DNA of 64,000 nucleotides, from the NCBI RefSeq assembly GCF_016756595.1, contig NZ_AP023257.1, positions 4,728,001 to 4,792,000 of the forward strand, given 5' to 3'. The notes under the pieces were generated by a model. That model was not told where the DNA came from. It saw nothing but the letters and a program-made list of their open reading frames with translations, and searched no databases. Shown here piece by piece: positions 27,032 to 35,831 of this stretch. Origin of the DNA: Mesorhizobium sp. L-2-11. GTDB taxonomy: Bacteria > Pseudomonadota > Alphaproteobacteria > Rhizobiales > Rhizobiaceae. The translations under genes were made by a program, and so were the position numbers. Each line of letters opens with the position of its first letter. The stretch's first letter is position 1.

Positions 27032-28153
27032 TCACGGCTGGATCGGCGCGTATTTGCCGTCGTGCCACTGGTTGATGTCGTAGCTGACGTTCTTGAGGTC
27101 GCCCTTTTCATCGAAAGTGACAGGACCGACGACGGTGCTGATCGGCTGCCCATTCTTCAGCGCTTCGGCAACCTTGGCCGGGTCGTCGCTGCCGGCGCGC
27201 TTGATACCCTCGGCAAAGGCCTGGATCACGGCATAGGAGAACAGCGTAAAGCCCTCGGGCACGAAGCCGCCCGCCTTGATCTTTTCGATGGCCTGCTTGG
27301 CTTCGGGCTTCGCCTGCGGATCCGACGGGAAGACGAACATGGTGCCTTCGCCGGCCGGGCCGGCAACCTGCCAGAATTCCGGCGTGGCAATCGAGTCCGG
27401 CATGATCAGCTGGAACTTGAAGTCCTGTTCCGCCGACTGGCGCAGGATGAGGCCGGCCTCTGGGTGGTAGCCGCCGAAATAGACCACATCAGCCTTCAGC
27501 TCCTTGAGCTTGGTGACAAGCGCAGAATAGTCCTTTTCGCCGGCGTTGATGCCCTCGTAGAGGATCTCCTTGAGGCCGTTTTGGTTCATCGTCGCCTTGA
27601 CGGCGTCGGCCACGCCCTGCCCATAGGCGCTCTTGTCATGCATGATGACGACCTTTTTGCCGGCGTATTTCTTGGCCATCCATGGACCGATGAAGGCGCC
27701 TTGCGCATCGTCGCGCGTATAAAGGCGCATGATCGTCGGCCAGCCGGCTTTCGCCGCCGCGTCGGTCAGCTCCGGGTTCGACGAAGCCGGACTCATCATC
27801 AGCGCACCGGCTTCGGCATAGACGGCCGAGGCCGGGATGCTCGAGCCCGAGCAGGCATGGCCATCGATGAACTTGACGCCGTTGGCGACGATGCGGTTGG
27901 CGACCGAAACCGCCTGCTTCGGATCGCACTGGTCATCCTGGACGTCGAGCTTGATCTGGCGGCCGTCGACGCCGCCAGCGGCGTTGATCGCATCGGCAGC
28001 GGCTTGCGCGCCCTGCTTGAACTGGTCACCGATGGTGGCAAGCTGTCCGGTCATCGGTCCGACCACCGAAAAGGTGATGTCTTCGGCGAAGGCAACCGGC
28101 GCGCTCATTACCAGGCCGACAATGGCCGCGCTCAAAATACCCAATTTTTTCAT
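27032..28153 (-). CDS. Branched-chain amino acid ABC transporter substrate-binding protein
   Basis: The 373-residue periplasmic protein (LivK/BraC family) begins MKKLGILSAAIVGLVMSA with a signal peptide cleaved after AFA. The mature start is EDITFSVVGPMTGQLATIG. Characteristic pieces are AINAAGGVDGRQI, KFIDGHACSGSSIPAS and YFGGYHPEAGLI. It binds leucine, isoleucine or valine for import. No permease or ATPase genes are adjacent, so it must work with a transporter encoded elsewhere. GGAGGAG precedes ATG 28153. It is convergent with the leucine-degradation cluster, separated by the IS630 element. Confidence 0.94.
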   Translation of the reverse strand: MKKLGILSAAIVGLVMSAPVAFAEDITFSVVGPMTGQLATIGDQFKQGAQAAADAINAAGGVDGRQIKLDVQDDQCDPKQAVSVANRIVANGVKFIDGHACSGSSIPASAVYAEAGALMMSPASSNPELTDAAAKAGWPTIMRLYTRDDAQGAFIGPWMAKKYAGKKVVIMHDKSAYGQGVADAVKATMNQNGLKEILYEGINAGEKDYSALVTKLKELKADVVYFGGYHPEAGLILRQSAEQDFKFQLIMPDSIATPEFWQVAGPAGEGTMFVFPSDPQAKPEAKQAIEKIKAGGFVPEGFTLFSYAVIQAFAEGIKRAGSDDPAKVAEALKNGQPISTVVGPVTFDEKGDLKNVSYDINQWHDGKYAPIQP

Positions 28154-28339
28154 GGCGATACAACTCCTCCACTCGCGCGGCCGCTTCGGCCGCGCCTCTT
28201 CCAGAATAGGTGGGAGAATTTCACCCCTCGCCAAGCCTGTCTAGGCGCATCGACGGCACTCGATTGGGCCTGCCGCCTTCTGTTTGAACTTCTTCCAAAA
28301 AACCGATTTGCACTTTTTGGAATTGCGGTCCGATTGTTT

Positions 28340-28389
28340 GACCAAGATCTTCTTCCAAAAACCGGTCTCCACTTTCTGGGATCATGGTT
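28340..28389. repeat. GACCATGATCC-type palindrome, copy 2
   Basis: GACCAAGATC at the left and GATCATGGTT at the right bracket CCAAAAACCGGT and ACTTTCTGG. A more degenerate copy (GAACTTC...GCGGTC) lies just upstream at about 28286-28330. Related to 4728-4772 and 28550-28598. Confidence 0.65.
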
Positions 28390-28549
28390 CGGAAACGCAA
28401 AAGCCGCGCCGGCCTTGTTCCGGCCGGTCGCGGCTTTTGTCGATCGAACAATCCCGAACGCTCCCGCGCTTCCCGAAACCGCTCGCCTTCCCTGTCCAGA
28501 GCCCAGCCATCCCGATAGAAGCGGGATGGCAGGCTCTATCTTCTTGCTT

Positions 28550-28598
28550 GACCATGATTCTGTCCGAAAACCTGTTCCCACTTTTCGGGATCATGGTC
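28550..28598. repeat. GACCATGATCC-type palindrome, copy 3
   Basis: GACCATGATTCTGTCCGAAAA and the opposite arm ending TTTTCGGGATCATGGTC form a 49-bp dyad. The arms differ by only a few mismatches. Confidence 0.7.
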
Positions 28599-28735
28599 TA
28601 GGCGCAGCTTGGCCGTATCCGGCCTGCAGCGTTCTTGTCATTGTTGGTCCGGCCGTCTTGTGCGGCCTTGAAGCGTCCCTGTCGGTGATCTCAGTGTCTG
28701 ATGAACTGAGGGGCCTGATGAACTGAGGGCTAGAC

Positions 28736-29002
28736 TTAGTGCATCGTCATCCATTCGCGAGCTTCGCGCAGCGCCCTGGCGATCTCGAGCTTCGACATGG
28801 CGGCCGACAATTCTGAGCGCAGTTCCGCGGCGCGGACCGAGCCCTTGATCGCAGCAATGTTGAACCATTTGTGGGCGGCGACGACATCGGTCTCGCAATC
28901 GCGGCCGGTCGCATACATCATACCCAGTTCGAAAAGAATGTCGGCCTGGGCAGTTGCCCCCATGGCGCCGAAGCCGGCTTCAGGCATTTCAAAACGTGCC
29001 AT
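28736..29002 (-). CDS. Sel1-repeat (TPR-like) small protein
   Basis: The 88-residue protein contains ADILFELGMMYATGRDCETD and VAAHKWFNIAAIKGSVRAAEL, a single Sel1-like helical repeat. Function is unknown; such repeats mediate protein contacts. It has no signal peptide and no operon partner. The start MARFEMPEAGFGAMG fits a cytosolic protein. Confidence 0.82.
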   Translation of the reverse strand: MARFEMPEAGFGAMGATAQADILFELGMMYATGRDCETDVVAAHKWFNIAAIKGSVRAAELRSELSAAMSKLEIARALREAREWMTMH

Positions 29003-29465
29003 TTCATCCCCTGTTCTAGCCCCTGTCAGGCTCCCGAGAGCTGCCTCGTTCTGTCCCTTGGAAACCCTTGGGGCGGCTGCTCTTTCGATGCTTTCGAGAA
29101 TGAACCGAAGGCTTGAATCCGTCGTTAAACGGCGTGCTTAATTTGAGGAAAACAAAGCTAAAACAAGAGGTAAACGCGGAAATTCATTAACGATGCAAAG
29201 CCAGCAATCGCGCCGGTTTGGACTAAAATTGATGAAAATTTGCGAGGCGCAAATCAAGACTCCGCTAACCACGGGAGACAAAGCCAGCATGCAAGGCGTT
29301 TTCATTTCTCGCCGACCAGACCGCCTCGGGCGGCCTCAGAAATCCCGAAGTCTTCCGCAGCGGCACCGCTTTTGTTTTACCGGGAGGTGGATTAGCTTAC
29401 GTTTGCGTAAGAGGCAGACTGGCGGGGCGCAACATCCGGCCGGATGCCCCACAGGGAGGAGAAAC
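29003..29465. other. Intergenic region upstream of the DUF2147 gene
   Basis: This 463-base region has AT-rich parts near 29140-29230 and one perfect inverted repeat, CTTACG-TTTG-CGTAAG (29396-29411), 55 bases before the gene start. GGAGG (29456-29460) is the ribosome site. I see no other gene. Confidence 0.5.
29396..29411. promoter_or_regulatory. Perfect inverted repeat upstream of DUF2147 gene, putative operator
   Basis: CTTACG and CGTAAG surround TTTG. The position, 55 bases before the ATG, suits an operator or promoter-proximal regulator site. The regulator is unknown. Confidence 0.35.
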
Positions 29466-29810
29466 ATGTTTCGCAAAATCAGCATGGCCCTTGCGGCCAC
29501 ATTGATCATGGCCGGCACGGCTTGGGCCGACCCGATCGAAGGCAACTGGAAAACGCAGGCCGGTTCGACCGCCGCCATCGCGGGCGGCGGCGGCGCATTT
29601 TCCATCACGCTCAAATCTGGCAAGTTTGCCGGCAAGCGCATCGGTTCGTTCAAGGTGTCCGGCGCCAACAAATATACGGGGACGATAACCGACCCGGAGA
29701 CCGACAAGACCTATTCGGGCAAGGCCTCGGTCTCAGGCGCTTCGCTCAAGATGAGCGGCTGCGTGCTCGGTGGGCTGATCTGCAGGAGCCAGACCTGGCA
29801 CAAGCTCTGA
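29466..29810 (+). CDS. DUF2147 family secreted protein
   Basis: The 114-residue protein has a signal peptide (MFRKISMALAATLIMAGTAWA) and a mature part starting DPIEGNWKTQAGS. It has FSITLKSGKFAGKRIGSFKV, TGTITDPETDKTYSGKASV and SGCVLGGLICRSQTW, the usual DUF2147 ending. The function is unknown; it is periplasmic or surface-located. Two cysteines near the end could form a disulfide. GGAGG precedes ATG 29466, and a strong terminator follows, so it is monocistronic. Confidence 0.9.
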   Translation: MFRKISMALAATLIMAGTAWADPIEGNWKTQAGSTAAIAGGGGAFSITLKSGKFAGKRIGSFKVSGANKYTGTITDPETDKTYSGKASVSGASLKMSGCVLGGLICRSQTWHKL

Positions 29811-29832
29811 TCGTTCCCATTCGAAGGACATG

Positions 29833-29864
29833 AAAACGGGGCCTTTGCAGGCCCCGTTTTCTTT
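29833..29864 (+). terminator. Rho-independent terminator of the DUF2147 gene
   Basis: AAAACGGGGCC and GGCCCCGTTTT form a perfect 11-bp stem around TTTGCA, followed by CTTTT. It begins 23 bases after the stop codon. Confidence 0.9.
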
Positions 29865-30024
29865 TCGTCGGCGATCTGCGCTTGCATCGCCTGCCGCATC
29901 AAAACTCGAACTGTTGCGTGTCCAACAACTCGTTAATGAATTTGAACCGCAGATGAACGCTGGCATCAGAGCCGGTTCAGTCGGGCTCGGGCATTTTCGT
30001 GCATATTGAAGGAGACACCACGCA

Positions 30025-30177
30025 ATGCTCGCTCGCCGCTTTACCATCGTCTGCCTGCTGCTGAGCCTGTTCGGAATGTTCTTCGCCATCCTCGTCGCAG
30101 AGGCAGGCCGTCCGGCCCGCTCCCGGGACCAGGCCAATTCCTGCCGGTTTGGTTGCGTGAACCATATCCGCCTCTGA
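30025..30177 (+). CDS. Small hydrophobic protein, unknown function
   Basis: This 50-residue ORF starts MLARRFTIVCLLLSLFGMFF, giving a hydrophobic helix (TIVCLLLSLFGMFFAILVAE), and ends SCRFGCVNHIRL with a CxxxC pair. GAAGGAGA precedes the ATG by nine bases. Such small membrane or exported proteins are often missed. I recognise no family; coding is supported only by the ribosome site and composition. Confidence 0.4.
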   Translation: MLARRFTIVCLLLSLFGMFFAILVAEAGRPARSRDQANSCRFGCVNHIRL

Positions 30178-30212
30178 ACCGACAAAGACCTCGAGAGACA
30201 AAAGCAAAAGCC

Positions 30213-30407
30213 ATGAACCACATCGTCGCCAATGCCCTGAAAACCCTTCGGCTCCTGCCGCGGGCGGCGCTTATCCTGACCGTGCTTGCAGCGCCGGTCC
30301 TGGCCGTGCCAACGATGCGCGCCGATGCCGGCTCGACGATCGAAGCGCCGGCGCTGAAGAAGACCGGCGTCGGCTTTGTGCTGTTGGTCAGCCTGCGGCG
30401 TGGTTAG
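30213..30407 (+). CDS. Small secreted or membrane protein, unknown function
   Basis: The 64-residue ORF reads MNHIVANALKTLRLLPRAAL then ILTVLAAPVLAVPTMRADAG, a plausible signal peptide cleaved after VLA. It lies 35 bases after the 50-residue ORF and may be co-transcribed. No family is recognised. The support is the signal-like N-terminus only, because the ribosome site is weak. Confidence 0.35.
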   Translation: MNHIVANALKTLRLLPRAALILTVLAAPVLAVPTMRADAGSTIEAPALKKTGVGFVLLVSLRRG

Positions 30408-30463
30408 GCAATCATCGAAACCATTCAAAACAAAAAACGACCCTTCGGCCCCCTCCCAACCGC

Positions 30464-31990
30464 ATGGCCAAGCCTCTATATTGGGTCATGGAAAAGCGAA
30501 TCTACCCCCAAGCGATAGACTCAGTCGTGATGCCGGAGCCGTTTGGCCGGCAGATCTTCAATGATGCAGCAAAGGCGGTCGCGGCCTTGCAGGCCCTCTA
30601 CGACCGCAACACCAAATTCCTGCGCGATTCGTTTACGGCGCTCGCCGCAGGCGGCGACAACAACAAGCGCTACCGGGCGTTTTATCCGGAGGTCGGTGTC
30701 ACCACGACTTCGTTCACCCAGATCGACTCGCGGCAGGCTTACGGCCATATGCCGACGCCCGGGCATTTCTCGACCACCATAACCCAGCCCGCCCTTTTTG
30801 AACGCTATCTCATCGAACAGCTTCGCCTGATCATGCGCAATCACGGCGTTCCGGTGACGGTTTCGGAATCGACGACGCCCATCCCGCTGCATTTCGCGTT
30901 CCTGGAAGGCTCGCATGTCGACGGCGCGGCAGCCGAGCGCATCAGGCGGCCGATCCGTGACCTGTTTGACGTTCCGGATCTCGACGGCACCGACGACCAG
31001 ATCGCCAACGGCACGTTCGAAGTTGCGTTAGGCGAAGCCAGGCCATTGGCTGCGTTCACAGCGCAACGCATCGACTACTCGCTGCACCGGATGTCGCACT
31101 ACACGGCGACCAGTCCCCAGCATTTCCAGAATTTCGTGCTGTTCACCAATTACCAGTTCTACATCGACGAATTCGTCGCCCGTGCGCATGATCTGATGGC
31201 GAAAGGCGGCGGCGGATACGTCGCATTCGTCGAACCGGGAAACGTCGTCACCAAGGCTGGACAAAACGCGCCCAGCCATGGCGTGGCGCCGCCGCGCCTG
31301 CCGCAGATGCCGGCCTATCATCTGAAGAAGCCGAACCATGGCGGCATCACCATGGTCAATATCGGCGTCGGCCCCTCCAACGCCAAGACGATCACCGACC
31401 ACATAGCGGTGCTCAGGCCGCATGCCTGGGTGATGCTCGGCCATTGCGCCGGCCTGCGCAACACCCAGGCGCTGGGCGACTATGTGCTGGCGCATGCCTA
31501 TGTGCGGGAAGACCATGTTCTGGACGACGATCTTCCGGTCTGGGTGCCGATCCCGCCGTTGGCCGAAATCCAGGTGGCGCTGCAGGAGGCGGTCGCCGAA
31601 GTCACCGGCCTTTCCGGCTATGACCTCAAGCGTATCATGCGCACCGGCACTGTTGCCACCATCGACAACCGCAACTGGGAGTTGCGCGACCAGCGTGGGC
31701 CGGTGCAGCGGCTGTCGCAGTCACGGGCGATCGCGCTCGATATGGAGTCGGCGACGATCGCGGCTAATGGCTTCCGTTTCCGCGTACCCTACGGTACGCT
31801 GCTTTGCGTCTCCGACAAGCCCCTGCATGGCGAATTGAAGTTGCCCGGCATGGCGACCGAGTTCTACAAGCGGCAGGTGGCACAGCACTTGACCATCGGC
31901 ATCAGAGCGATGGAAAAGCTGGCCGAGATGCCGATGGAACGGTTGCATTCGCGCAAGCTCAGAAGCTTTTCGGAGACGGCGTTCCAGTAG
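30464..31990 (+). CDS. amn: AMP nucleosidase
   Basis: The 508-residue enzyme hydrolyses AMP to adenine and ribose 5-phosphate. Its N-terminal domain includes TTITQPALFERYLIEQLRLI. The C-terminal phosphorylase-like domain has VNIGVGPSNAKTITDHIAVL, GHCAGLRNTQALGDYVLAHA, ALDMESATIAANGFRFRVP and LLCVSDKPLHGE, where DMES marks the nucleoside site. The length matches the bacterial family. Start is uncertain between ATG 30464 and ATG 30488 (MEKRIYPQAID); neither has a strong ribosome site. It would be monocistronic. Confidence 0.93.
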   Translation: MAKPLYWVMEKRIYPQAIDSVVMPEPFGRQIFNDAAKAVAALQALYDRNTKFLRDSFTALAAGGDNNKRYRAFYPEVGVTTTSFTQIDSRQAYGHMPTPGHFSTTITQPALFERYLIEQLRLIMRNHGVPVTVSESTTPIPLHFAFLEGSHVDGAAAERIRRPIRDLFDVPDLDGTDDQIANGTFEVALGEARPLAAFTAQRIDYSLHRMSHYTATSPQHFQNFVLFTNYQFYIDEFVARAHDLMAKGGGGYVAFVEPGNVVTKAGQNAPSHGVAPPRLPQMPAYHLKKPNHGGITMVNIGVGPSNAKTITDHIAVLRPHAWVMLGHCAGLRNTQALGDYVLAHAYVREDHVLDDDLPVWVPIPPLAEIQVALQEAVAEVTGLSGYDLKRIMRTGTVATIDNRNWELRDQRGPVQRLSQSRAIALDMESATIAANGFRFRVPYGTLLCVSDKPLHGELKLPGMATEFYKRQVAQHLTIGIRAMEKLAEMPMERLHSRKLRSFSETAFQ

Positions 31991-32079
31991 CACCGCTCGG
32001 CCCGTGACCCTGGTCACAGCGCGGCAGGGGCATTTCGTAAGCTTGATTTGGGCTGCATTTCTGCCGATAAACAAAGTAG

Positions 32080-33159
32080 ATGGCACCCGTTCGAGACATG
32101 ATGGCTTCGATGGCATTCGTAGCAATGCTCGTCCTCTCGGTCGCGCTGGTGGCCGGGTTTTTCGGAACGCTCCATCCGGCCTTTGATTCCTTCGCTCATT
32201 TCCGCGTCCATCTTGCCGTGCTGATGGCGCTTTGCGCGCTGCCGCTGCTGGCGACCTCGTTTCGCCTGCAGGCGGCCACGGCGCTGCTCTTTGCGGTGGC
32301 TGCCATCGCCACCACGTCGAACGCCCTGTCGGTGCCGCGCCTGTGGCCGGTCCAGGCAGCCTACGAAGCCGAGGCCGGCGATCAGGCGGCCTACCCCGGT
32401 GACCAGGCGGTCTACCCCGGTGACCAGACGGTCTACCGCCTGCTGCAGATGAACCTGCGGTTCGACAATTCAACGCCTGAAAAAGTCCTGTCGCTGATCG
32501 GCCGGACCCAGCCTGATGTGATCACCCTCGACGAGGTGTCCGACATGTGGAAGGCGAAGCTTGGCCTTCTCGCCAGCGCCTATCCCCACCGGATTCTCTG
32601 CCCCTACCCCAATGGCGTGTTCGGCGTTGCGCTGCTGTCCAGACGGCCGTTTGCCGCGGCCACGCAACCGCGCTGTGATGGCCGCGGCGCGATGGCCATC
32701 GCGACGGTCGATTTCGGCGGAACCGACGTCGACGTCGCCGCCATGCACCTCACCTGGCCATGGCCGCGCAACCAGTCACAGCAGATCGGCGAATTGTCGG
32801 GGGAGTTCGCCTCGCTCGGCGAGACATCGATCATGGCATGCGACTGCAATGCAGTGCCGTGGAGCGCCGCCGTCCGGCGCGTCGCAGGCCTTGGCAGGCT
32901 GACCGTGGCGCCTTCGCCGGGGCCGACCTGGCTCCCGATCAAGCTGCCGGAATTCCTGCGCTTCGCTGGCCTGCCGATCGACCTTGCCTTCAGCAAGGGC
33001 GCAGTTCTCATCAAATCGGTGTCGAGGCTGGAAAAAACCGGCTCCGACCATCTTCCGCTGATGGTGGAGTTCTCGCTCAGGCCGGAACAGAACAAACCGG
33101 TGGACGAACACGAAACCGCGACGGCATCCGTGAGACAGAACGGCAGGACCCGAGGCTGA
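32080..33159 (+). CDS. Membrane-anchored endonuclease/exonuclease/phosphatase (EEP) family protein
   Basis: The 359-residue protein has two or three N-terminal membrane segments (FVAMLVLSVALVAGFFG, LAVLMALCALPLL, and a third near residue 65) and a C-terminal EEP domain. LLQMNLRFDN holds the metal-site asparagine, DVITLDEVSD the glutamate, ACDCNAVPWS the Asp and Asn, and SDHLPLMVEFSL the catalytic Asp-His. This is the YafD-like layout. A 21-bp tandem repeat (GDQAAYP-GDQAVYP-GDQTVYR, residues 100-120) links the two parts. The substrate may be a nucleic acid, phosphoester or phospholipid. Confidence 0.85.
   Translation: MAPVRDMMASMAFVAMLVLSVALVAGFFGTLHPAFDSFAHFRVHLAVLMALCALPLLATSFRLQAATALLFAVAAIATTSNALSVPRLWPVQAAYEAEAGDQAAYPGDQAVYPGDQTVYRLLQMNLRFDNSTPEKVLSLIGRTQPDVITLDEVSDMWKAKLGLLASAYPHRILCPYPNGVFGVALLSRRPFAAATQPRCDGRGAMAIATVDFGGTDVDVAAMHLTWPWPRNQSQQIGELSGEFASLGETSIMACDCNAVPWSAAVRRVAGLGRLTVAPSPGPTWLPIKLPEFLRFAGLPIDLAFSKGAVLIKSVSRLEKTGSDHLPLMVEFSLRPEQNKPVDEHETATASVRQNGRTRG
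32377..32439. repeat. 21-bp coding tandem repeat, three units
   Basis: Units at 32377-32397, 32398-32418 and 32419-32439 encode seven residues each (GDQxxYP). They lie in the linker before the catalytic domain. Confidence 0.9.
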
Positions 33160-33160
33160 G

Positions 33161-33766
33161 CTACTGCTTGCGCAACAGCGCCCTGATGAGGTGCTCGACA
33201 TGGCCGCCGTCGCGATGCTCGCGCGCGTCGAAGGCGTTCTGTCTCGCCTCGTATTCGGCATAGACGGCCTTGATCCGGCGCCTCGCCTCGCGGTGCGTCT
33301 TGCTGCAAAACAAGTTGTCGGCGAACTGCAGTCCAGTGATCGATTTTTCGGTCGCCCGCATCATTGTCCTGGCGATGCGGCCATGGTTATGCTCGTGAGC
33401 TCGAACGCCCGCGAAAAACGCCTTCCAGCGCTTCTGCAGCGCCGGCGTCGCGGCTGAGGCCAAACGCGGCAAGGTGTAGGTGAGATCGAGCGTGCCATTG
33501 GCCTGGCGCAGACGGCAGGCACCACCTTCCCTGCGGATATCAAGGTCCCAGTTTACGGTATAGGCGGTCAGCGCGATGGCGTGCGTCATGAAGCCGTGCC
33601 GCTTCGGACCGTTGCGGTCCATGGCCTCGATCAGGGCGGCGCCCGTGGTTCCAGTGATGTCGTAGGTCCGGGTCTTGACCAGCACCTTCGTGTCAGCCAA
33701 TGCCGACGGCGCGAAGCCGCACAAGCCACCAATCGCCACAAGGCACGTCAGAACCGCCAGGCGCAT
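33161..33766 (-). CDS. DUF922 secreted zinc-dependent protease-like protein
   Basis: The roughly 201-residue protein has a signal peptide (MRLAVLTCLVAIGGLCGFAP, cleaved after LADT-type site) and the pattern VRAHEHNHGRIAR, in which HEHNH fits the HExxH zinc motif of the DUF922 family. Other family features are YDITGTTGAALIEAMDRNGP and VNWDLDIRREGGACRL. It probably acts in the periplasm. A longer start at 33772 is possible. It is convergent with the EEP gene, whose stop lies one base away. Confidence 0.85.
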   Translation of the reverse strand: MRLAVLTCLVAIGGLCGFAPSALADTKVLVKTRTYDITGTTGAALIEAMDRNGPKRHGFMTHAIALTAYTVNWDLDIRREGGACRLRQANGTLDLTYTLPRLASAATPALQKRWKAFFAGVRAHEHNHGRIARTMMRATEKSITGLQFADNLFCSKTHREARRRIKAVYAEYEARQNAFDAREHRDGGHVEHLIRALLRKQ

Positions 33767-33903
33767 GGTCATCTCCCCGGGTCAGGAGGAAAGGGAACCA
33801 CAAGCGCCGCGCCGCTTCAACATCTTTTAGATGCCGCACATATAACGGGGCTTTTAACGGCTCTCATTAGGTGACGTCGAGACGGCCGGCAGCCGTTCTG
33901 ACG

Positions 33904-35583
33904 CTACATGTTCTGGTAGACTGGGCCTTCGCCACCCTGTGGCGGCACCCAGGTTATGTTTCGGTTCGGGTCCTTGATGTCGCAGGTCTTGCAGTGGACG
34001 CAGTTCTGCGCGTTGATGACGAAGCGCACGTCCTTCGCCTCGGGATCGGCGGCGGGGTTTCCATCCTTGTCTACCCATTCGTAGACACTGGCCGGGCAGT
34101 AGCGTGTCGAGGGCCCGGCATAGACATCGTGCTCGGAACGCCGCTGCAGATCCATATCCGCAACCAGCAGATGGACAGGCTCGTTTTCCTCGTGGTTGGT
34201 ATTGGACAGGAACACCGAGGACAGGCGGTCGAAGGTGAGCACGCCGTCCGGCTTCGGATAGGCGATCTTCTTGTGCTTGGCGGCCGGCTCCAGCGTCGCA
34301 TAATCGGCCTTGCCGTGCTTCAGCGTGCCAAAAGGCGAGAACCCGAGCAGCGTGTTCAGCCACATGTCGAGGCCGCCGATGCCGACGCCGACGACGGTGC
34401 CGAAGCGCGACCACAATGGCTTGACGTTGCGCACCTTCTTCAAATCCTTGCCGATGTCGGTCGCCCGCCATGCCGCCTCGTAGGAAGCCAGTTCGTCATT
34501 GGCGCGGCCGGCGCCGATCGCCTCGGCGACATGCTCGGCCGCCAGCATTCCGGAGAGCACGGCATTGTGCGAGCCCTTGATGCGCGGCACGTTGACGAAG
34601 CCGGCAGCACAACCGATCAGCGCACCGCCGGGGAAGGACAGTTTCGGCACCGACTGCCAGCCGCCCTCGGTGATGGCGCGGGCGCCATAGCCGAGCCGCT
34701 TGCCGCCCTCGAATGTGCCCCTGATCGCCGGGTGGGTCTTGAAGCGCTGGAACTCGTCAAACGGCGACAGATAGGGGTTCTTGTAGTTGAGGTGGACGAC
34801 GAAGCCGACCGCGACCTGGTTGTCCTCCAGATGGTAGAGGAAGGAGCCGCCGCCGGTCTTCATGTCGAGCGGCCAGCCGAAGGAGTGTTGGACAAGGCCT
34901 GGCCGGTGGTTCTCCGGCTTGACCTGCCACAGCTCCTTGAGACCGATGCCGTATTTGCCGGGCTCGCGGCCGTCGGAAAGATGGTATTTTGCGATCAGCT
35001 GCTTGGCCAGCGAGCCGCGCGCGCCCTCGCCGATCAGCACATATTTGCCCATCAGCGCCATGCCCGGCGCGAAGCCCGGGCCATGCGTGCCGTCCTTCTC
35101 GACGCCCATATCGCCGGTGACAACGCCGGTGACCGCGCCCTCGCCACTGTAAATGAGGTCCACGGCGGCAAAGCCCGGATAGATCTCGACGCCCAGCGCC
35201 TCGGCCTTGGTCGCCAGCCAGCGGCAGACATTGCCGAGCGAAACGATGTAGTTGCCGTGGTTGTTCATCAGCGGCGGCATCAGGAAGTTGGGCAGACGGA
35301 ACGAACCGGCGGGGCCGAGGACCAAAAAATGGTCTGCCGTGACCGGCGTCTTGAACGGATGTCCCTCCTCGTCACGCCAGGCCGGCAGCAGCCGGTCGAT
35401 GCCGATCGGATCGACGACGGCGCCGGACAGGATGTGGGCGCCGACTTCACCACCCTTTTCCAGGACGACGACGGAAAGCTCGGGATTGACCTGCCTGAGA
35501 CGGATCGCGGCGGCGAGGCCGGCCGGACCGGCGCCGACGATGACCACGTCGAATTCCATGCTTTCGCGTTCGATCTCGCTCAT
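33904..35583 (-). CDS. Electron-transfer flavoprotein:ubiquinone oxidoreductase
   Basis: The 559-residue protein begins MSEIERESMEFDVVIVGAGP with the FAD GxGxxG fold, then LEKGGEVGAHILSGAVVDP. It ends with the [4Fe-4S] motif CVHCKTCDIKDP (C528, C531, C534); the fourth cysteine is expected in STRYCPASVYEW. It moves electrons from ETF, reduced by acyl-CoA dehydrogenases such as Ivd (19260-20423), to the quinone pool at the inner membrane. TGAGGGGTTG precedes ATG 35583. An in-frame ATG further upstream would extend the protein without family similarity. Confidence 0.95.
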   Translation of the reverse strand: MSEIERESMEFDVVIVGAGPAGLAAAIRLRQVNPELSVVVLEKGGEVGAHILSGAVVDPIGIDRLLPAWRDEEGHPFKTPVTADHFLVLGPAGSFRLPNFLMPPLMNNHGNYIVSLGNVCRWLATKAEALGVEIYPGFAAVDLIYSGEGAVTGVVTGDMGVEKDGTHGPGFAPGMALMGKYVLIGEGARGSLAKQLIAKYHLSDGREPGKYGIGLKELWQVKPENHRPGLVQHSFGWPLDMKTGGGSFLYHLEDNQVAVGFVVHLNYKNPYLSPFDEFQRFKTHPAIRGTFEGGKRLGYGARAITEGGWQSVPKLSFPGGALIGCAAGFVNVPRIKGSHNAVLSGMLAAEHVAEAIGAGRANDELASYEAAWRATDIGKDLKKVRNVKPLWSRFGTVVGVGIGGLDMWLNTLLGFSPFGTLKHGKADYATLEPAAKHKKIAYPKPDGVLTFDRLSSVFLSNTNHEENEPVHLLVADMDLQRRSEHDVYAGPSTRYCPASVYEWVDKDGNPAADPEAKDVRFVINAQNCVHCKTCDIKDPNRNITWVPPQGGEGPVYQNM

Positions 35584-35831
35584 CAACCCCTCACTGGCTG
35601 CCGCATTTGCGCATCTTGCTGGCTTATCCGCTGCATAGCGCATCAATTCGCGACGCGAAACCGGCGCTGACGTGACAATGCCGATTTCGTCAGAAAGGCC
35701 GCGCATCATAATACAAAATCGCGATTTGCGGTTCACCGGAACACGATCCGGGCCAAGCCATCGCAAAGAGAGCCGTTGCCCTGACGTTTTTTAATTGTTC
35801 GACGGCTTGCTTATCGGCCATACTTCGCACC

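Larger units (their letters stand above)
28154..28735. other. Hairpin-rich leader upstream of the livK-like gene
   Basis: This 582-base non-coding stretch holds at least five hairpins: palindromes at 28286-28330, 28340-28389 and 28550-28598, a 28398-28439 hairpin (AAAAGCCGCG and its complement), and a perfect 9-bp stem at 28506-28530 (GCCATCCCG/CGGGATGGC). I see no gene. It probably contains the promoter of the binding-protein gene and could act as transcription-regulatory or insulating sequence. Confidence 0.55.

Noticed and set aside
33871..35670. 599-codon plus-strand frame opposite ETF-QO
   Set aside because: Antisense shadow of a conserved gene; composition reflects third-position GC on the other strand.
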